From Polydactylus sextarius (lineage: Eukaryota > Chordata > Actinopteri > Polynemidae), in contig CM028915.1 in the NCBI GenBank assembly GCA_016801845.1, positions 9,607,001-9,671,000 of the forward strand: a DNA stretch of 64,000 bases. Reading direction: 5' to 3'. Both the position numbers and the translations under genes were made by a program. Of this stretch, positions 53,162 through 64,000 are shown piece by piece; position 1 is the stretch's first letter; every line of letters begins with the position of its first letter. The notes beneath the pieces were generated by a model, which was not told where the DNA came from, ran no database searches, and saw only the letters and a list, made by a program, of their open reading frames with translations.

Positions 53162-53802
53162 CCATTCAATCCAATGTGAGTGAACTGGTATAATTCCAGT
53201 TTTATTTGTTTTCTTGGGCATTCGATCTCCTTGGTCCTCTGCCTCTGTTACTGTGTCCAGCTTTTGGACACATTTTTGAAGCAATTTTATAAGTGATGAT
53301 GGAGACAGAGAGTTGCAGTAATGATAGTAGACAGGCCAAATCTCAGCCCCAGAGCTGGACTGGAGCTCAAGAGCCAAGGATGCAGCATGTGAGTATGCCA
53401 CAGGGGCTAATTCTACACTGGTCCAGAATGATGAACACATATTAGTCAAAGGCCACCGACCAGGACGAGGCTTAGTAACGGTGAATAAATGGGGGATGGT
53501 CTCTGACACAGGGCCAGCTTACGTTGTGTGGCAGCAGTGTGGCATGTTTCTGTTGGCAGGATGTTGTACCCTACAGGTAGCAGGTGTATCTGGTTTTACA
53601 TACTGTATGCTCCCTTGGACTACATGTGTAAGGCAATTGCACATATGGTGGAGCACAGTGCAAATAATAATATAGTCAAAACAGCAGTGTTCCACACAGC
53701 TGCAGCACTGAATACTGTGACATTGTTGTGTTTAAAGCTAATATCATTTTTCTCTCTTCCCCTCCTCCTTCTTCTTCTTCTTTCTGATCTGTGTCTCAAC
53801 AG

Positions 53803-53832
53803 CAGCAGATGGTGAGGAACCAACTTCAGCAG
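53803..53832 (+). CDS. edil3: edil3 30-nt microexon (linker before EGF-2)
   Basis: This microexon encodes Ala-Asp-Gly-Glu-Glu-Pro-Thr-Ser-Ala plus parts of the codons shared with its neighbours. It matches the ASDEEEPTSAG linker between EGF-1 and EGF-2 of mammalian EDIL3, including the last six residues. In human this 30-nt segment is absent from a shorter splice isoform, and here too it is exactly 30 nt with phase 1 at both ends. Skipping it would therefore keep the frame. The acceptor is strong: a 50-nt pyrimidine tract, then caacag. Three AG sites three bases apart (acagcagcag) allow 30-, 27- or 24-nt versions. The donor CAG/gtggga is weaker than those of the other two exons, as often seen in regulated exons. 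Confidence 0.9.
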
Positions 53833-56800
53833 GTGGGAAATTTTTATGCTTGGTAACGTGATTTCACTTCATCACTTCATTTGTGTGTGTGTCTGTGTGT
53901 GTAATAGAGAGAGGGAGGGAGGTAGGGAACCCTTTTTTTCTCTAATTCTTCAACAAGCTCATTCTTTTCTTTACTACCATCTATTCTAATTTCTGCATCG
54001 ACTCGATGATCATGCCTGGTCGACAGCACATATGATTATATCATTTTGTAGCTCAGTTCATAAGGCGGCCTCATTTAAACCTCTTCTAATAGCGTGGCTC
54101 AAGAGAAATCTCTCTCGCCCTCATCTGGTACTGAGTTTTGAGATTGTTTTCAGAATTTCACAGACTAAATTCAGCACCCCAATTGCTTTCCTGATTGAAA
54201 TTTCCTGTATTCCTGAGTATTTAGCATCTTTTCTAGGGCTGTTTATGAAAATTAGGTTTAATGCGTGTGTGTGTGTTTGTGACTGCATGCATATGTGTGA
54301 GCATTGCAATTCGGGAACCATTAACACTGGAGTTAACATTAAAACCATGCTGTCTTTTAGCTAGAGTGCAACACACTGCATTCTTAAATGTGTGCCATTA
54401 ATATCAATCCGACCGTATATAGTGTATCCATTCCCTTGGGGTTGGTGTGGAGCATGTTTTGTGCAGCATATAATAGCTAGTCAAGTAAAGAACTGTGCAT
54501 TATCATACAGAAACTCCCTTTGAAAATTATTTTATTTGAGACCATATTTGGTATTCAGAAGTACTGCTCCTCATTATAGAAAGAACTAATGTAACGAGAG
54601 TTTTATTACAAAAGCAAGACCACAGAGGACAACAGTAAACAAGAACCTGATTTATCTTCATCAGTGATGTAATTAAAATGTCACTTCACATCCTGGAGTC
54701 GTACTGCAACTGAATACAAACTGAAAGTGCATCTCCGGCATCTAATTGTCTTTCTTGATGCTTCTTTCATTAATGTTAATCAATTCTGTTTTATTTCAGA
54801 TCATATGGGTTAAAATAAGAATGATTTATTTAGAAAAGACATAATACCTGAAAGAAAAAAAAATAGAAACACTTGTATACACGTGTACATGCTCACATAT
54901 GCACATGTACAACATCTGAATACACAATTGCTACAACAGTAACCTTCTAAGTTACACAGAAAGTGAATGCTGAAAAGTTAATTTTAACAAAATAATCAGC
55001 AATTGAAAATGCAAATGTAAATGTCAACATTCAAAGTCAGATGGCACAGATGAAATTGAATTGTCTGGTGGAATAAATGTCATACAATAGACAGACTATT
55101 GAGTTGACATTCTCAGGGAAGCATATGGATATGAAATTCAATGACCTCTCCATATACATATTCAGTACACTGTGTCATCCCTACCTCTTCGTAATTCTAA
55201 AATAATTGGACTGCCAGCTGTACACCTCTCTTTAAAGTTATTTAAAGTAAGTACAATTTATTTTTATGGCTACACATATTTTTAGCATTAATATACTTGT
55301 TATTTTTATTCACCCTTGTTCATATTCACAAGGGTTGGTTTTGTCTATGTACTGTAAACGTTCAAACAAAAGAGAGAACACAAACAGCAAACGGCAGAAG
55401 AAATAATTATCGGATCTGAAAATGACCTGAATTAGGTGTGACTCGTGACCACTGACCTGGAACTGGACTTAGATAGAAAATAGGACAGGGTGATGTGGAA
55501 GGCCAAATTACTCGTGACAGGTTTGAGGAATTTAGCATATCAGCCGCTGTTTCACTGTCTCCATATCTTTCATCTCTGTATTCACACTCTTTGTCTAGAC
55601 TCATATAAAGGAGATTATTCTTAAACACATCTGAGCTGCATTTATTCAGCTCCTCTGTGTATTTCTGTATCTATTCCTTTTTTTTTGATGTGATTATATT
55701 GTTGTGTCATTTATGATTTGCCAACCACCTACACAGCATCTGGAGCTACTATTAAAATTTAAAAGTTGGAGGTTTAGAGAATATACTTTGTATGCTAACC
55801 TTGACAGAATGTTAAATTTCATTATCTGAAGATTTCTTCTTTACATCAGGGAAAATCTGTCCATATCATAACAAAAAGAAAAACTTGTTTGCATTGAAAC
55901 ACTTATAATTATGTTAGCTAGATTATTGAATTTTATCTTTAATGTTTTCATGTGTTAAATTCCTAATGGGATTTGTTCATTTACACACATATGTGCAGAG
56001 CAGAAGTTCATTTAAATCCCCTTTCTCTTTCTAGACATCCTGAGACATAATTTTAATGGGCACAGGTCTTTATTATGTGCAGAGAGATTCAGCTATTCAT
56101 ATGTCTACATTAAGAAAAATATTCATCTTCAACAACATTTCAGCCATTGTCAAATGTTTAAAAGTGTTCAGGGGCTTTTAGTGCCAAGAAATAAGACAAG
56201 ACAGTGTCTTAGGTTGGATTTTCATTTTTCTTTATCGGGTATTGGAGCGTAAATGTTAGACAATGAAAAAGAGAGTGCTGTGATAACTAAGCTGCCATCA
56301 GAGCTTGATATGTTTTGATATATTGTTATACAGACCCATGCTCTATAGTTAAAACTTCATACACATGTCACATGTATTACTTGCTTTTAGAGGCCACATT
56401 TTAAGTTTACACCGTGTTGAAAGGCAAAAAAAAACATCTTAGCTGGTTGATTGTTTACTTGAAGTAGCAGAAAAATGAAGGGTCTCTTTGTTGAGGCTTT
56501 CTTTGTTGCTGTTAAAATGTGTTTTACTGGCTGAAGAGTCCTGATACTTTGCGTTAACACTTTGGCCAGCAGTCCATCACATCAAAATTCGTTCCTGATA
56601 TTGATAAAGCAAAGCTTCTCTGATGTTTACAGTGGCCTCTGTGGTATGTAGGCTGCAGTTCTTTCAGGAGGCTTCATGAGAAGTAGGCTTTGAGTTCCAC
56701 ACACTATATCCACATGTTAAAACATCACTGAACCCTGTTGTGAAATCTGCACAAATATACGCAATCAATTCATTCTAAAAGGTCAGGGATGAGATAATCA

Positions 56801-57087
56801 GGAAATATGTGCTTTTTGAAATAGATTTCAACCATATGCTATAAATGCAAAACCTGTGTGGTGGTGGCATAAACACTGCAGAAGAGAAGCCACAGACAGG
56901 GCAAGAGGCATAATTGAGCCTTAAGATTAAATGGATAACAACAGTCTCTAGGCAGAACACAGAGCAATCGTCCTCCATTGAACAGGTTAGAGACCATTTC
57001 TGTCTGATTACTTGAAATTTTATTAGATTACAGCTTATTTCTTCTGTCCGTCCGTATACAATTTTGCATTGCTCAGGACCATTAGAA

Positions 57088-57643
57088 TCAGTAAAATGGC
57101 TTTTTAGACGAGACCTTTGGGAGGAAGGGACACTGCTTTGACATTTTCATGGCATTTAGTCTTTGACAAGACAGGCTAGATTTGAGCCTTTCTCGGGATC
57201 TTCCTGGAATGATGCTGATCTTCTGTGTGACCTCTCCCTTCGGATATTTACTTGACATATTCCAAATCATTTTGTTTCTGCGCCATCCTTTCTACTTTCA
57301 AATCTAAGTGCATTTGTCCGACATTGTCAGGCACTGATGGACTGAAATGGCAGAGTGGGAAGGGCACAGGAGGATAGAAGGCCAAGGACTCACTCTGAAA
57401 GCCTGAGCCTACAGTGGCTTCTGTTGAGAGCACTGATGTAACATTTGGTGGTACAATGCCAGAATTTATCAGTTTGTGGTGAAGGATGGGTGCAGCGACC
57501 ATGAGCTTGTGAATCAGTGAAGCCATCACTTGAAGAAGAGGGAGGGTTAAAATAGATTTGACACAATTAGGCCATGTCAGATTTCTCTGTGATGTGGTTA
57601 GGTACACACTCAGAGCTGAGGAGCCTGAATGGAATTTTTGCAC
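57088..57643 (-). pseudogene. Possible frame-broken protein relic, parent unknown
   Basis: Two minus-strand frames follow each other and overlap by 23 nt in different frames: a 131-codon frame (57,643-57,248) and a 60-codon frame (57,270-57,088). Together they read like one protein segment with a single frameshift. The first has an ordinary amino-acid mix (VMASLIHKLMVAAPILHHKL, then a Pro-rich PPVPFPLCHFSP part, then LKVERMAQKQND). The second is basic (Lys/Arg/Ser rich). I do not recognise the family. It may be an old retrocopy in the intron, a decayed exon of an antisense gene, or chance. I have not repaired or joined it. Confidence 0.22.
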
Positions 57644-60032
57644 TCACAAGACAGGTAAAATGTGATAGTTTTTTGCAATGTTTTTTTCTAAAAAGATTTC
57701 ATGAAAACTTAACAAGGTGGTTGATGGATCCACTTATCACTGTCAACTCAATATTGTTAAAAATGAAGTTTGAGAAATTTAGAGCTGAAATTTTTATTTT
57801 CACAGTCATTTCGATTGGACAGTTAATGCTCATGGACATAAATGCTTTTGTTAAATATAAGTGTTGGTTCTAAATGTAGCAGTATTTCCAAGTTGCAGTT
57901 GTCAGGGGAAAATCAGTTCATGAGTTCATGACTAGATGCTTTCTTGTGGGTAGTACTTCTATTAGATTAAAGGCACTCCCACTGCTACTACTGCTGCTCT
58001 ACAGTAAGTGTTTAGAAGGTCCCACAACATGACCCACTTGACAGGGATCAGCAGAAATCTTTATTAAGCAACAGTCAGCAATGCTTATGTACGACCTCCT
58101 CATGACCCTGCACAATCATGTCAGAACTGCTCCGATGAAATGAACACTGGGGCTGCCGTAGGAAGACGTCTTCCTTTTCCCTGCAGTTAATTGTTATGAA
58201 TGTTATGAATGAAACACCTGTAATAAACTGTTTCACATTTCTTCATAAGGAAATGTTTTGTCTGAGTCTAACACTGTAATAGAAAAACAGAACGAACAAG
58301 AGGCTCAGTATTTAATTATATCCCTCTTACAAAGCCAAGTGAGTCTTAATACCTCAAGCTTCTCAGCCTCAGTAGTGCACTGTGAAATTTACCATTGTAA
58401 ACGCCGCTCATGAGTGGGCTCTGTTACAAGATGCAAAACACACGATGTTATCCCTCTTATTTGATGGAATAAGTTGTGCTGGTGCATTTGGAACGAGGTA
58501 AAAGTGTCAGACAGCTGTCAGGCGAGATGTAAAGTCGCATACAGTGTGTAGGCTTAACCCTGAAAATGTCAGGTCGCTGTGATTGATCTGTAAGGAAACA
58601 AAGGATGCTTTCCTGTGTTTAACCATTGGTTGGGTTTTCACGGCTGATTGATTGGCCTCTCTTTGTAGCCAGAAAAGAAATCACATCGCTCGTGCCGGAC
58701 ACAACACAGGTTCACATTAATCACGGAGCCAGTGTTGGCTTGTACAGCAGAGCAGCAGCTGACGTTCACAGAGGAAAGCTGCAGATGTTTCCTCCTCTTT
58801 CTCATCACACAACTCGCATACAGAGTGAAGTACACATCCACTGATAGGATGATGAAACACACAATATCCATCTCCTTTTCAAGAAAAGTTGCTTGTTTTC
58901 TCTTAGATGTGTTTCTGCCCATTTCTCTGTGCTACGTCCATCATGATTTACCAAAGGCGGTTAGTTGCTGCAGTGAATTTATTGCTTCTTTATTTTTCCA
59001 GAAGGGGTATCAGCAAAGCTTGGCTGTGGAATAATATATTTTTGTGATATAATATGCTGAATGAATCTCAGATGTTTTGTGCTAATGTGACAACATTGTT
59101 GCAGTCCATCAGGTTTTGACTTCTTTTCAACACATCGGGTTTTTAAAAATACGAATTGTTTCCCTCATATTTGTCATTGTCATCTAGCTTCATAAATCAC
59201 AGGATCAGTAAATCGATATTTTTGAAATATTACTTTATAATGTTCTGGACTCTTGTATCTTAAAAAAAGAGAGAAAAAAGGGAAAAATAGAACAAATTCC
59301 TGCTGAAATTGGTAGATGCTATGCAGAACACATTCTCTCTGACACACTCACTTCGACTCACTCCACCATGCGCCTCCTCCCCTTCCCTGCTTTTTTTTCC
59401 ACTTTATGCGCTCTCCATTTGGGAGGCTGTCAGCACGCTTTGCTGCGACTATAGATCGTCACGTCAAAACAGCCCTGAAACCCTGGAACGCCCCTCTCTC
59501 CCTGAGAGAGCAGGGCCTCTGTGAAAGCTATTATACGTTCCTCTGTTCAAAATAATTAGCCACCACTCTTGTTACTACTGATACAGGTCCTGGCTTTGAA
59601 ATGGCTTGGATAGGATTACCATATATGTAATCCATATCCACAGGCCTACTAATTCCAATGAGAGAACAATAATACTCTTAATGGTGTTTATTTATTTTCT
59701 TCACTGCCTTCATTTTAAGCCTACACATGATGTAGAATACAACTCAAGGCCTCGCCTGTTTACTTGACAGTGTCAGATTTCGTGCTCCTGGCTGTTCATT
59801 TGTCAAACTGACTTAAGAGGGCATGATAGTCTCACCTTTGAGACTTCTTCTCAGTGCTTATCACTTGAATGAAATGAAATAAGAGACCTGTCAGAGCGCA
59901 GTTTACCTGTCAACGCTAAGATATGCCTGTAAAAACACCAGAATAGAAATTGTATCAAGAGACACGTAGCTTTCAAAAAAGGCTCACGCAAGCAAATTTG
60001 TTTTTTCTGTTGACAGACTATCACTTTTATTC

Positions 60033-60055
60033 TTTTTTTTTTTTTTTTTTTTTTT
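60033..60055. repeat. Poly-T tract, 23 nt
   Basis: An uninterrupted T run in an edil3 intron. No adjacent element is recognised. Confidence 0.9.
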
Positions 60056-61795
60056 CAATTTTTTTACTTCATGAAGTTTTAGCATAAATCAATACAAGAT
60101 GCTAGGCTTTTTGTTTTTTTACATACATCTTCTTATATTCAACATGTGCTGAGCTTTAAGTCAAGTTTGCTTTAATGTCCAGTGAGAGGCTTCTAAACTT
60201 CTCTTATCCAATCTCAATCTACAAAGTTTTGACAGCCTTGGTGCAGTTGTGCAATCCAATGTTTAAAAGATGAGACAGCTATTGGCGGGCCCTTGAGTTA
60301 TGAAACCAATAATCATGGCCCAAAGCCTCGTTATTTACATTTGGCCCCACGCTGCAGGTTGAGTCTGAGGGAAACTTTAGAGGGCACTAAAATGGCACCA
60401 TGTTGTGGGCACAGCTAGTAATGTAATAAATTGCTGTGTGAAATATTTGAATATTAACAACTTTTATGTGTGGTTATCATTGTTCACATTGATCCAAAAG
60501 TAATAACATAACGAGGGTCAAATGAAAAAAAAATTGAATGAATTGAATTACGAGAATAAATCAAAACTTTTCTATTTGTTTAATTGAAATTCTTTTGCAT
60601 TATTTTGCACTATGCCCTAATACTGAAGAGTAAATGGTACTTATGAATGAAGCGATGCCGCATACACAAGAAGAACACATGTGCTTAGTGACTATGAATA
60701 GACATTTAATGATGAGATAATCATTTGACCCTCAGATGAGGCCTTCTGATTATCATGTTTAATGAAAAACGCTTAATGGCAGTTGTAAATGTGGAACTCT
60801 TCAAGGTGTTCAGGGTGTTTAGAAAGTCCCTTAAAGATGATGCACAACATTGAAAATGGCAAGAGAAAACCCAACATTTTAGGTCAAACTATGGTCAAAC
60901 TTTGTATTGAAATATCAAACACTTTTAAAATTAATAAAATGTCTCAAAAAATGGTAATATTTAATAACCAGATTTATTTTGAATTTAACGTTAACTTGGT
61001 GTGTCCTTTTCTATATGTCAGGGTTGTTTGAAACATTAGCCACTGTTGTATGTTTCACACTGTGATAGAAGCTGGAGGTCAGTTATTGATTATCCAATGG
61101 GCCTGTGTCTCATGTCCAGTGGAGCAAGAAAAGTCTGTGCAATCAGTCAAGCAAACACTATTTTCAGAGACAAATGTTTTGTATTGTGTAATGTAAATAC
61201 AATAAAATATTGAATTGGTCTTCTTAGGATGGGATACATTTTGTGGCTTGACATTGTTGATGTCATCTTTTTTTTTTCTTTCTTTTCCTTCCATTTTGAG
61301 TTGCCCAGTATTCAGCAGTTTACTTTTTTTCCACCTACACTCTCTCAGTTTTCCTGCGTGTATTTCTGAGCGTGTCAGTATATGTGCGCGCGTGAGTTGG
61401 TGCAAATCCCTTTCCGTACATATAAGCAGTGGTGCTGTACCTGGGAGCCGCTCTACGCTCTCCACTTAACCCTGTAAGAATGAAGTGCTGTCTTCCTGGA
61501 GGGGACATATTCAGTGATTTTTAGACGCTGCCTTGGGCTGCCCTCCAGAGCGCAGGGACCAGCAGCAGTCACTGAACACCAGCCTCCACCCGCTCTCCTG
61601 TCATCTTCACTTTTGCTTGTCAAACTGTTTTACTCACACACTGTCTCACATGGTCTGACTCGGTTTAATTTATTCATTCCAACTTTTTCCACTGTAAATC
61701 TGTTCAAATGCACAGCCGGCACAAATTTCTAATTTGTTTTGTCTTCTTATCACCAGCTGGGAAAGATTTTGTAAGAATGTTTTTTTTTTCTTTTC

Positions 61796-61812
61796 TTTTT
61801 TTTTTTTTTTTT
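61796..61812. repeat. Poly-T tract upstream of the EGF-2 exon
   Basis: A T run of 17 nt, preceded by other T-rich DNA from 61,780. It lies about 215 nt before the acceptor of the RGD exon, too far to be its main pyrimidine tract. Confidence 0.9.
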
Positions 61813-62025
61813 GTCAGTGCTTGCTTAGCAGTGATTTTCATTTCATCCGTTCACACAAAGTAAAGCATCGCACTGAATCCATTACCTCCAATACTGTGCT
61901 CTTTTAGTCACAGCTCGCTCGAAAGTAAAAAAAGAAGCGTCATCATCATGTCAAAGTCGTCAACACACTGTTTTAATAACACAAAAAAAGAATAAATGTT
62001 GCCTTCTTTCTTTTTGCCTCTACAG

Positions 62026-62154
62026 GCCCTTGCCATCCAAACCCTTGCCACAACAGAGGAACGTGTGAGATCAGCGAGACCTACAGGGGCGACACCTTCA
62101 TCGGTTACGTCTGCAAGTGTCCACCAGGCTTCAGTGGAGTCCACTGTCAACACA
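62026..62154 (+). CDS. edil3: edil3 exon for EGF-like repeat 2 with RGD motif
   Basis: This 129-nt exon (43 codons, phase 1 in and out) encodes a complete six-cysteine EGF repeat: PCHPNPC, HNRGTC, EISETYRGDTFIGYVC, KC, then PPGFSGVHCQH. It matches mammalian EDIL3 EGF-2 almost residue for residue and fits MFGE8 clearly less well. RGD lies in the long loop between Cys3 and Cys4, the site by which Del-1 binds alphaV integrins on endothelium and leukocytes. The C-x4-T-C spacing at Cys2-Cys3 fits the O-fucose consensus of EGF domains. One difference is Arg in HNRGTC, where Gly is usual. The acceptor is 'tttttgcctctacag' and the donor is CACA/gtaagc; both are good. The next exon (EGF-3) is outside the window. 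Confidence 0.96.
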
Positions 62155-64000
62155 GTAAGCTGTGCCTCTTTTTTTCATCTGAAGAGCCTTTAAAAAAAAA
62201 AAAAACAACAACAACAAAAAAACACTTACATTCTCGTAGAATAAAACATTAAATCAATGAGCTCTTATGGATATGGAAATCTCATGCCCCTGTTTTTATG
62301 CACGACAAATTGCGCTTCCACGAAGCGCAATTTGTCAATCTGATCTGGAAGATTTTCCAACACAAATAATGACCTTGAGCAGTGAATAAACGTTGGAACA
62401 GCCGACAGGAAGTAAATTGCCGTTGAAAGGACGAGTTCAGCAAAATGATAGTCGGTTTGGTCGAGAAAAGAAGTGCTGAAGTTGCTTTTTTAGTTGAGCG
62501 TGCTCTTAATAAAGGTTAGTGTCAGAAGGTTTTTTGCTGCCTATGAGATAATAGTTGCGTTAGTCCAGGAGCATTGTTCTCAACCCCAGTACAATTTATG
62601 CTCTATCTTTAAATTGACTCTCTGATCTCTAAAAACCTCTAACAGCCTGAAACTGGACACTGGGGTAATCACTAATGCAAATGTGAGGCATAAGCACACG
62701 AGCATAAGACCAACTGTACTTCTAAAAAATACAGTCATATCATTGCAATTGTGCATAATCATGACACAGTTTAGAGGTAAGAAGAAAGAAAGCAAAGTGC
62801 ACAAGAAATCAGCGTCAGAAATTGCTTTTTTTAAAACAACAACAACAAACTTTTATTGATTTCTCTTTTGTTTTGTCCTGAAATTCCACCACAACAACTG
62901 AGCTGTTTGATTTGATAACTGTTCTCAGCAGTGAGCTGTTTTGATGTTTCAAAAAGTCCAGTTACCTTTTTTTTTATTTTTTTTTTTATTGTCCGGAGCA
63001 GTCCATTTCACTCTTCAATTGTAAGAGCTCTTGTAAGAGTAGCCGTTACTGTTCTCAGCAGCTTTGAAGTCACTTTCACAGTGAAAATTAGACGCTTTCG
63101 AGTTTTGGTTGTGTCAGCAGTAACACTTAACAAAAAAAAAAAAAAACAACAATAAAAAAAAAAAAAAAGTTCAGATACAAAAACCAAACAAACAAAAAAA
63201 ACACAAATATAGCATTAAACCATTTTAAATAGATTTCATGCTTTGGAAATAACACAGAACTCTGTCTTCAAGTGCAAAATCTTGCTATTCTTGCAGTATG
63301 ATTTATAGTCAAAGGCCTGTGGCTGCCCTGTGTGTGTATGTGTGCTTGGCTGAGCATTGCATTAGCCAGAACAACACAATTGTCCTTCATCGCAGGTGTG
63401 CTTTAAAGTAATGGACTTAACGTTTTCACAGTAGAAGTGCTGAGATTGGATCCTTTCTGGTTTGAAAGAAAAATAGGGCTAGAGAGAAAGAAAGAGACGT
63501 TAACCTATACTTAACACAAACCATTTGTATTTGTCTCATAACTCTGTCACATTTACACCAAGGTTAGACAAGAAAATAAAACCAAGGCATTGGGGCTTTT
63601 ATTTTTAGGGGGGGTGGCCATGTCAGTCGATTATTTATTTCCACTTCCTTGTGTTTTTTTTTTTTTTTTTTTTATATATCTCCCCCATTTTATTAAAAGG
63701 CACAAAGCATAAAAGGAAATGGAGCAAGTCACTATATCAACACTATGTCATTGTGCACGTCTCCAGCCAGGATTGTGAGCAATTGGCTTGCATTCATGCC
63801 ATAATTCAGTTATTGTTTCCTATTAAGCCCTTACGGCAGCGAGAAACTGATTCGATATGGGTGGAATGCACATTAATGTCTGCCAATTTCCCTCACGGTC
63901 ATTACGGACGAAAGGAAAAGACTGGTAGAGAGAGAGAGATGAAAATTATGAATTTGAAAAGATTAATAATCAAATCTAGTGTCTGGATAGTTGCTGCAAT
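62155..64000 (+). other. edil3: Start of the next edil3 intron
   Basis: The intron opens with gtaagc. No EGF-3 or discoidin coding sequence is visible to the end of the window. It contains a perfect 15-bp hairpin (62,304-62,336), A-rich tracts near 62,191-62,221 and 63,130-63,168, and a poly-T tract at 63,654-63,673. Short frames here have no recognisable content. Confidence 0.8.
62304..62336. repeat. Perfect 15-bp inverted repeat with 3-nt loop
   Basis: GACAAATTGCGCTTC at 62,304-62,318 is followed by CAC and then its exact reverse complement at 62,322-62,336. The stem is mixed in composition, not simple-repeat DNA. A chance occurrence is unlikely: about 0.001 expected in 64 kb, counting loops up to 20 nt and equal base frequencies. 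It could fold in the pre-mRNA 150 nt after the RGD exon. It does not look like a known microRNA hairpin, being too short, and no transposon ends were recognised. Confidence 0.9.

Larger units (their letters stand above)
29491..53802 (+). other. edil3: edil3 intron 1 (24.3 kb); EGF-1 exon not found
   Basis: The intron starts with gtaagt and ends with a strong acceptor: a long pyrimidine tract including (CTT)n, then caacag. Other vertebrate EDIL3 genes have an exon here for the first EGF repeat (a C-D-P-N-P-C-E-N-G-G type sequence). I searched the plus strand by eye for CysXAsnProCys, CysGluAsnGlyGly and the AspProAsnCys end and saw no match. Contents seen are several fish repeats (32,136-32,345, 33,078-33,097, 37,540-37,690, 39,380-39,460 and 42,553-42,760), microsatellites, a CpG-dense patch (36,040-36,290) and a weak Ig-like relic (42,191-42,424). 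The other frames, up to 155 codons, look like chance. Confidence 0.7.
53833..62025 (+). other. edil3: edil3 intron between microexon and EGF-2 exon (8.2 kb)
   Basis: The intron is bounded by gtggga and an acceptor with a pyrimidine tract ending 'tttttgcctctacag'. It contains poly-T tracts (60,033-60,055 and 61,796-61,812) and a minus-strand protein-like relic at 57,088-57,643. A short block near 61,380-61,560 has CpGs and a TATA-like 'catataag'. No other exon was recognised. The long frames near 58,626-59,034 overlap one another in several frames and look like chance. Confidence 0.75.

Noticed and set aside
53039..53509. 156-codon minus-strand open frame, the longest in the window
   Set aside because: About 24 codons are translation of the (ATCC)n array. 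The rest matches nothing I know and lies in an edil3 intron.

Overview
This is vertebrate, almost certainly teleost (probably percomorph) nuclear DNA. It is AT-rich, gene-poor and intron-rich, with many microsatellites and homopolymer tracts. It also carries scattered, decayed copies of interspersed repeats that I know from fish genomes. There is no bacterial or organellar organisation. Nearly all open frames are short chance frames without homology; many start at non-ATG codons and several are translations of simple repeats. The only gene I can support is the 5' part of edil3 (EGF-like repeats and discoidin I-like domains 3, also called Del-1), on the + strand and running off the right end. 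I cannot tell whether it is the edil3a or edil3b paralogue. Layout: (1) 1 to about 28,960 is intergenic/upstream DNA with no recognised gene. It holds fish-repeat remnants, microsatellites and two non-repetitive stretches that may be regulatory. (2) About 28,960-29,426 is a CpG-containing promoter and 5' leader with no ATG. (3) 29,427-29,490 is coding exon 1, encoding the signal peptide. (4) 29,491-53,802 is a 24.3-kb intron where the first EGF-repeat exon of other vertebrates should lie, but I could not find one. (5) 53,803-53,832 is a 30-nt microexon matching the alternatively spliced segment of mammalian EDIL3. (6) 53,833-62,025 is an intron. (7) 62,026-62,154 is the exon for the second EGF repeat, with the integrin-binding RGD loop. 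(8) 62,155-64,000 is the start of the next intron. The third EGF repeat and both discoidin domains must lie beyond the window. The three exons join in phase 1 throughout. Joined directly they keep one open frame: signal peptide, a short Ala-Ala-Asp-Gly-Glu-Glu linker, then EGF-2. Either this locus has lost EGF-1, or that exon is too divergent for me to see by eye. Other points of note are a perfect 15-bp hairpin 150 nt after the RGD exon, a triple NAGNAG acceptor at the microexon, a CpG-dense patch in intron 1, and two weak protein-like relics in the introns. I see no CRISPR array, tRNA, rRNA, intact transposon or viral gene.
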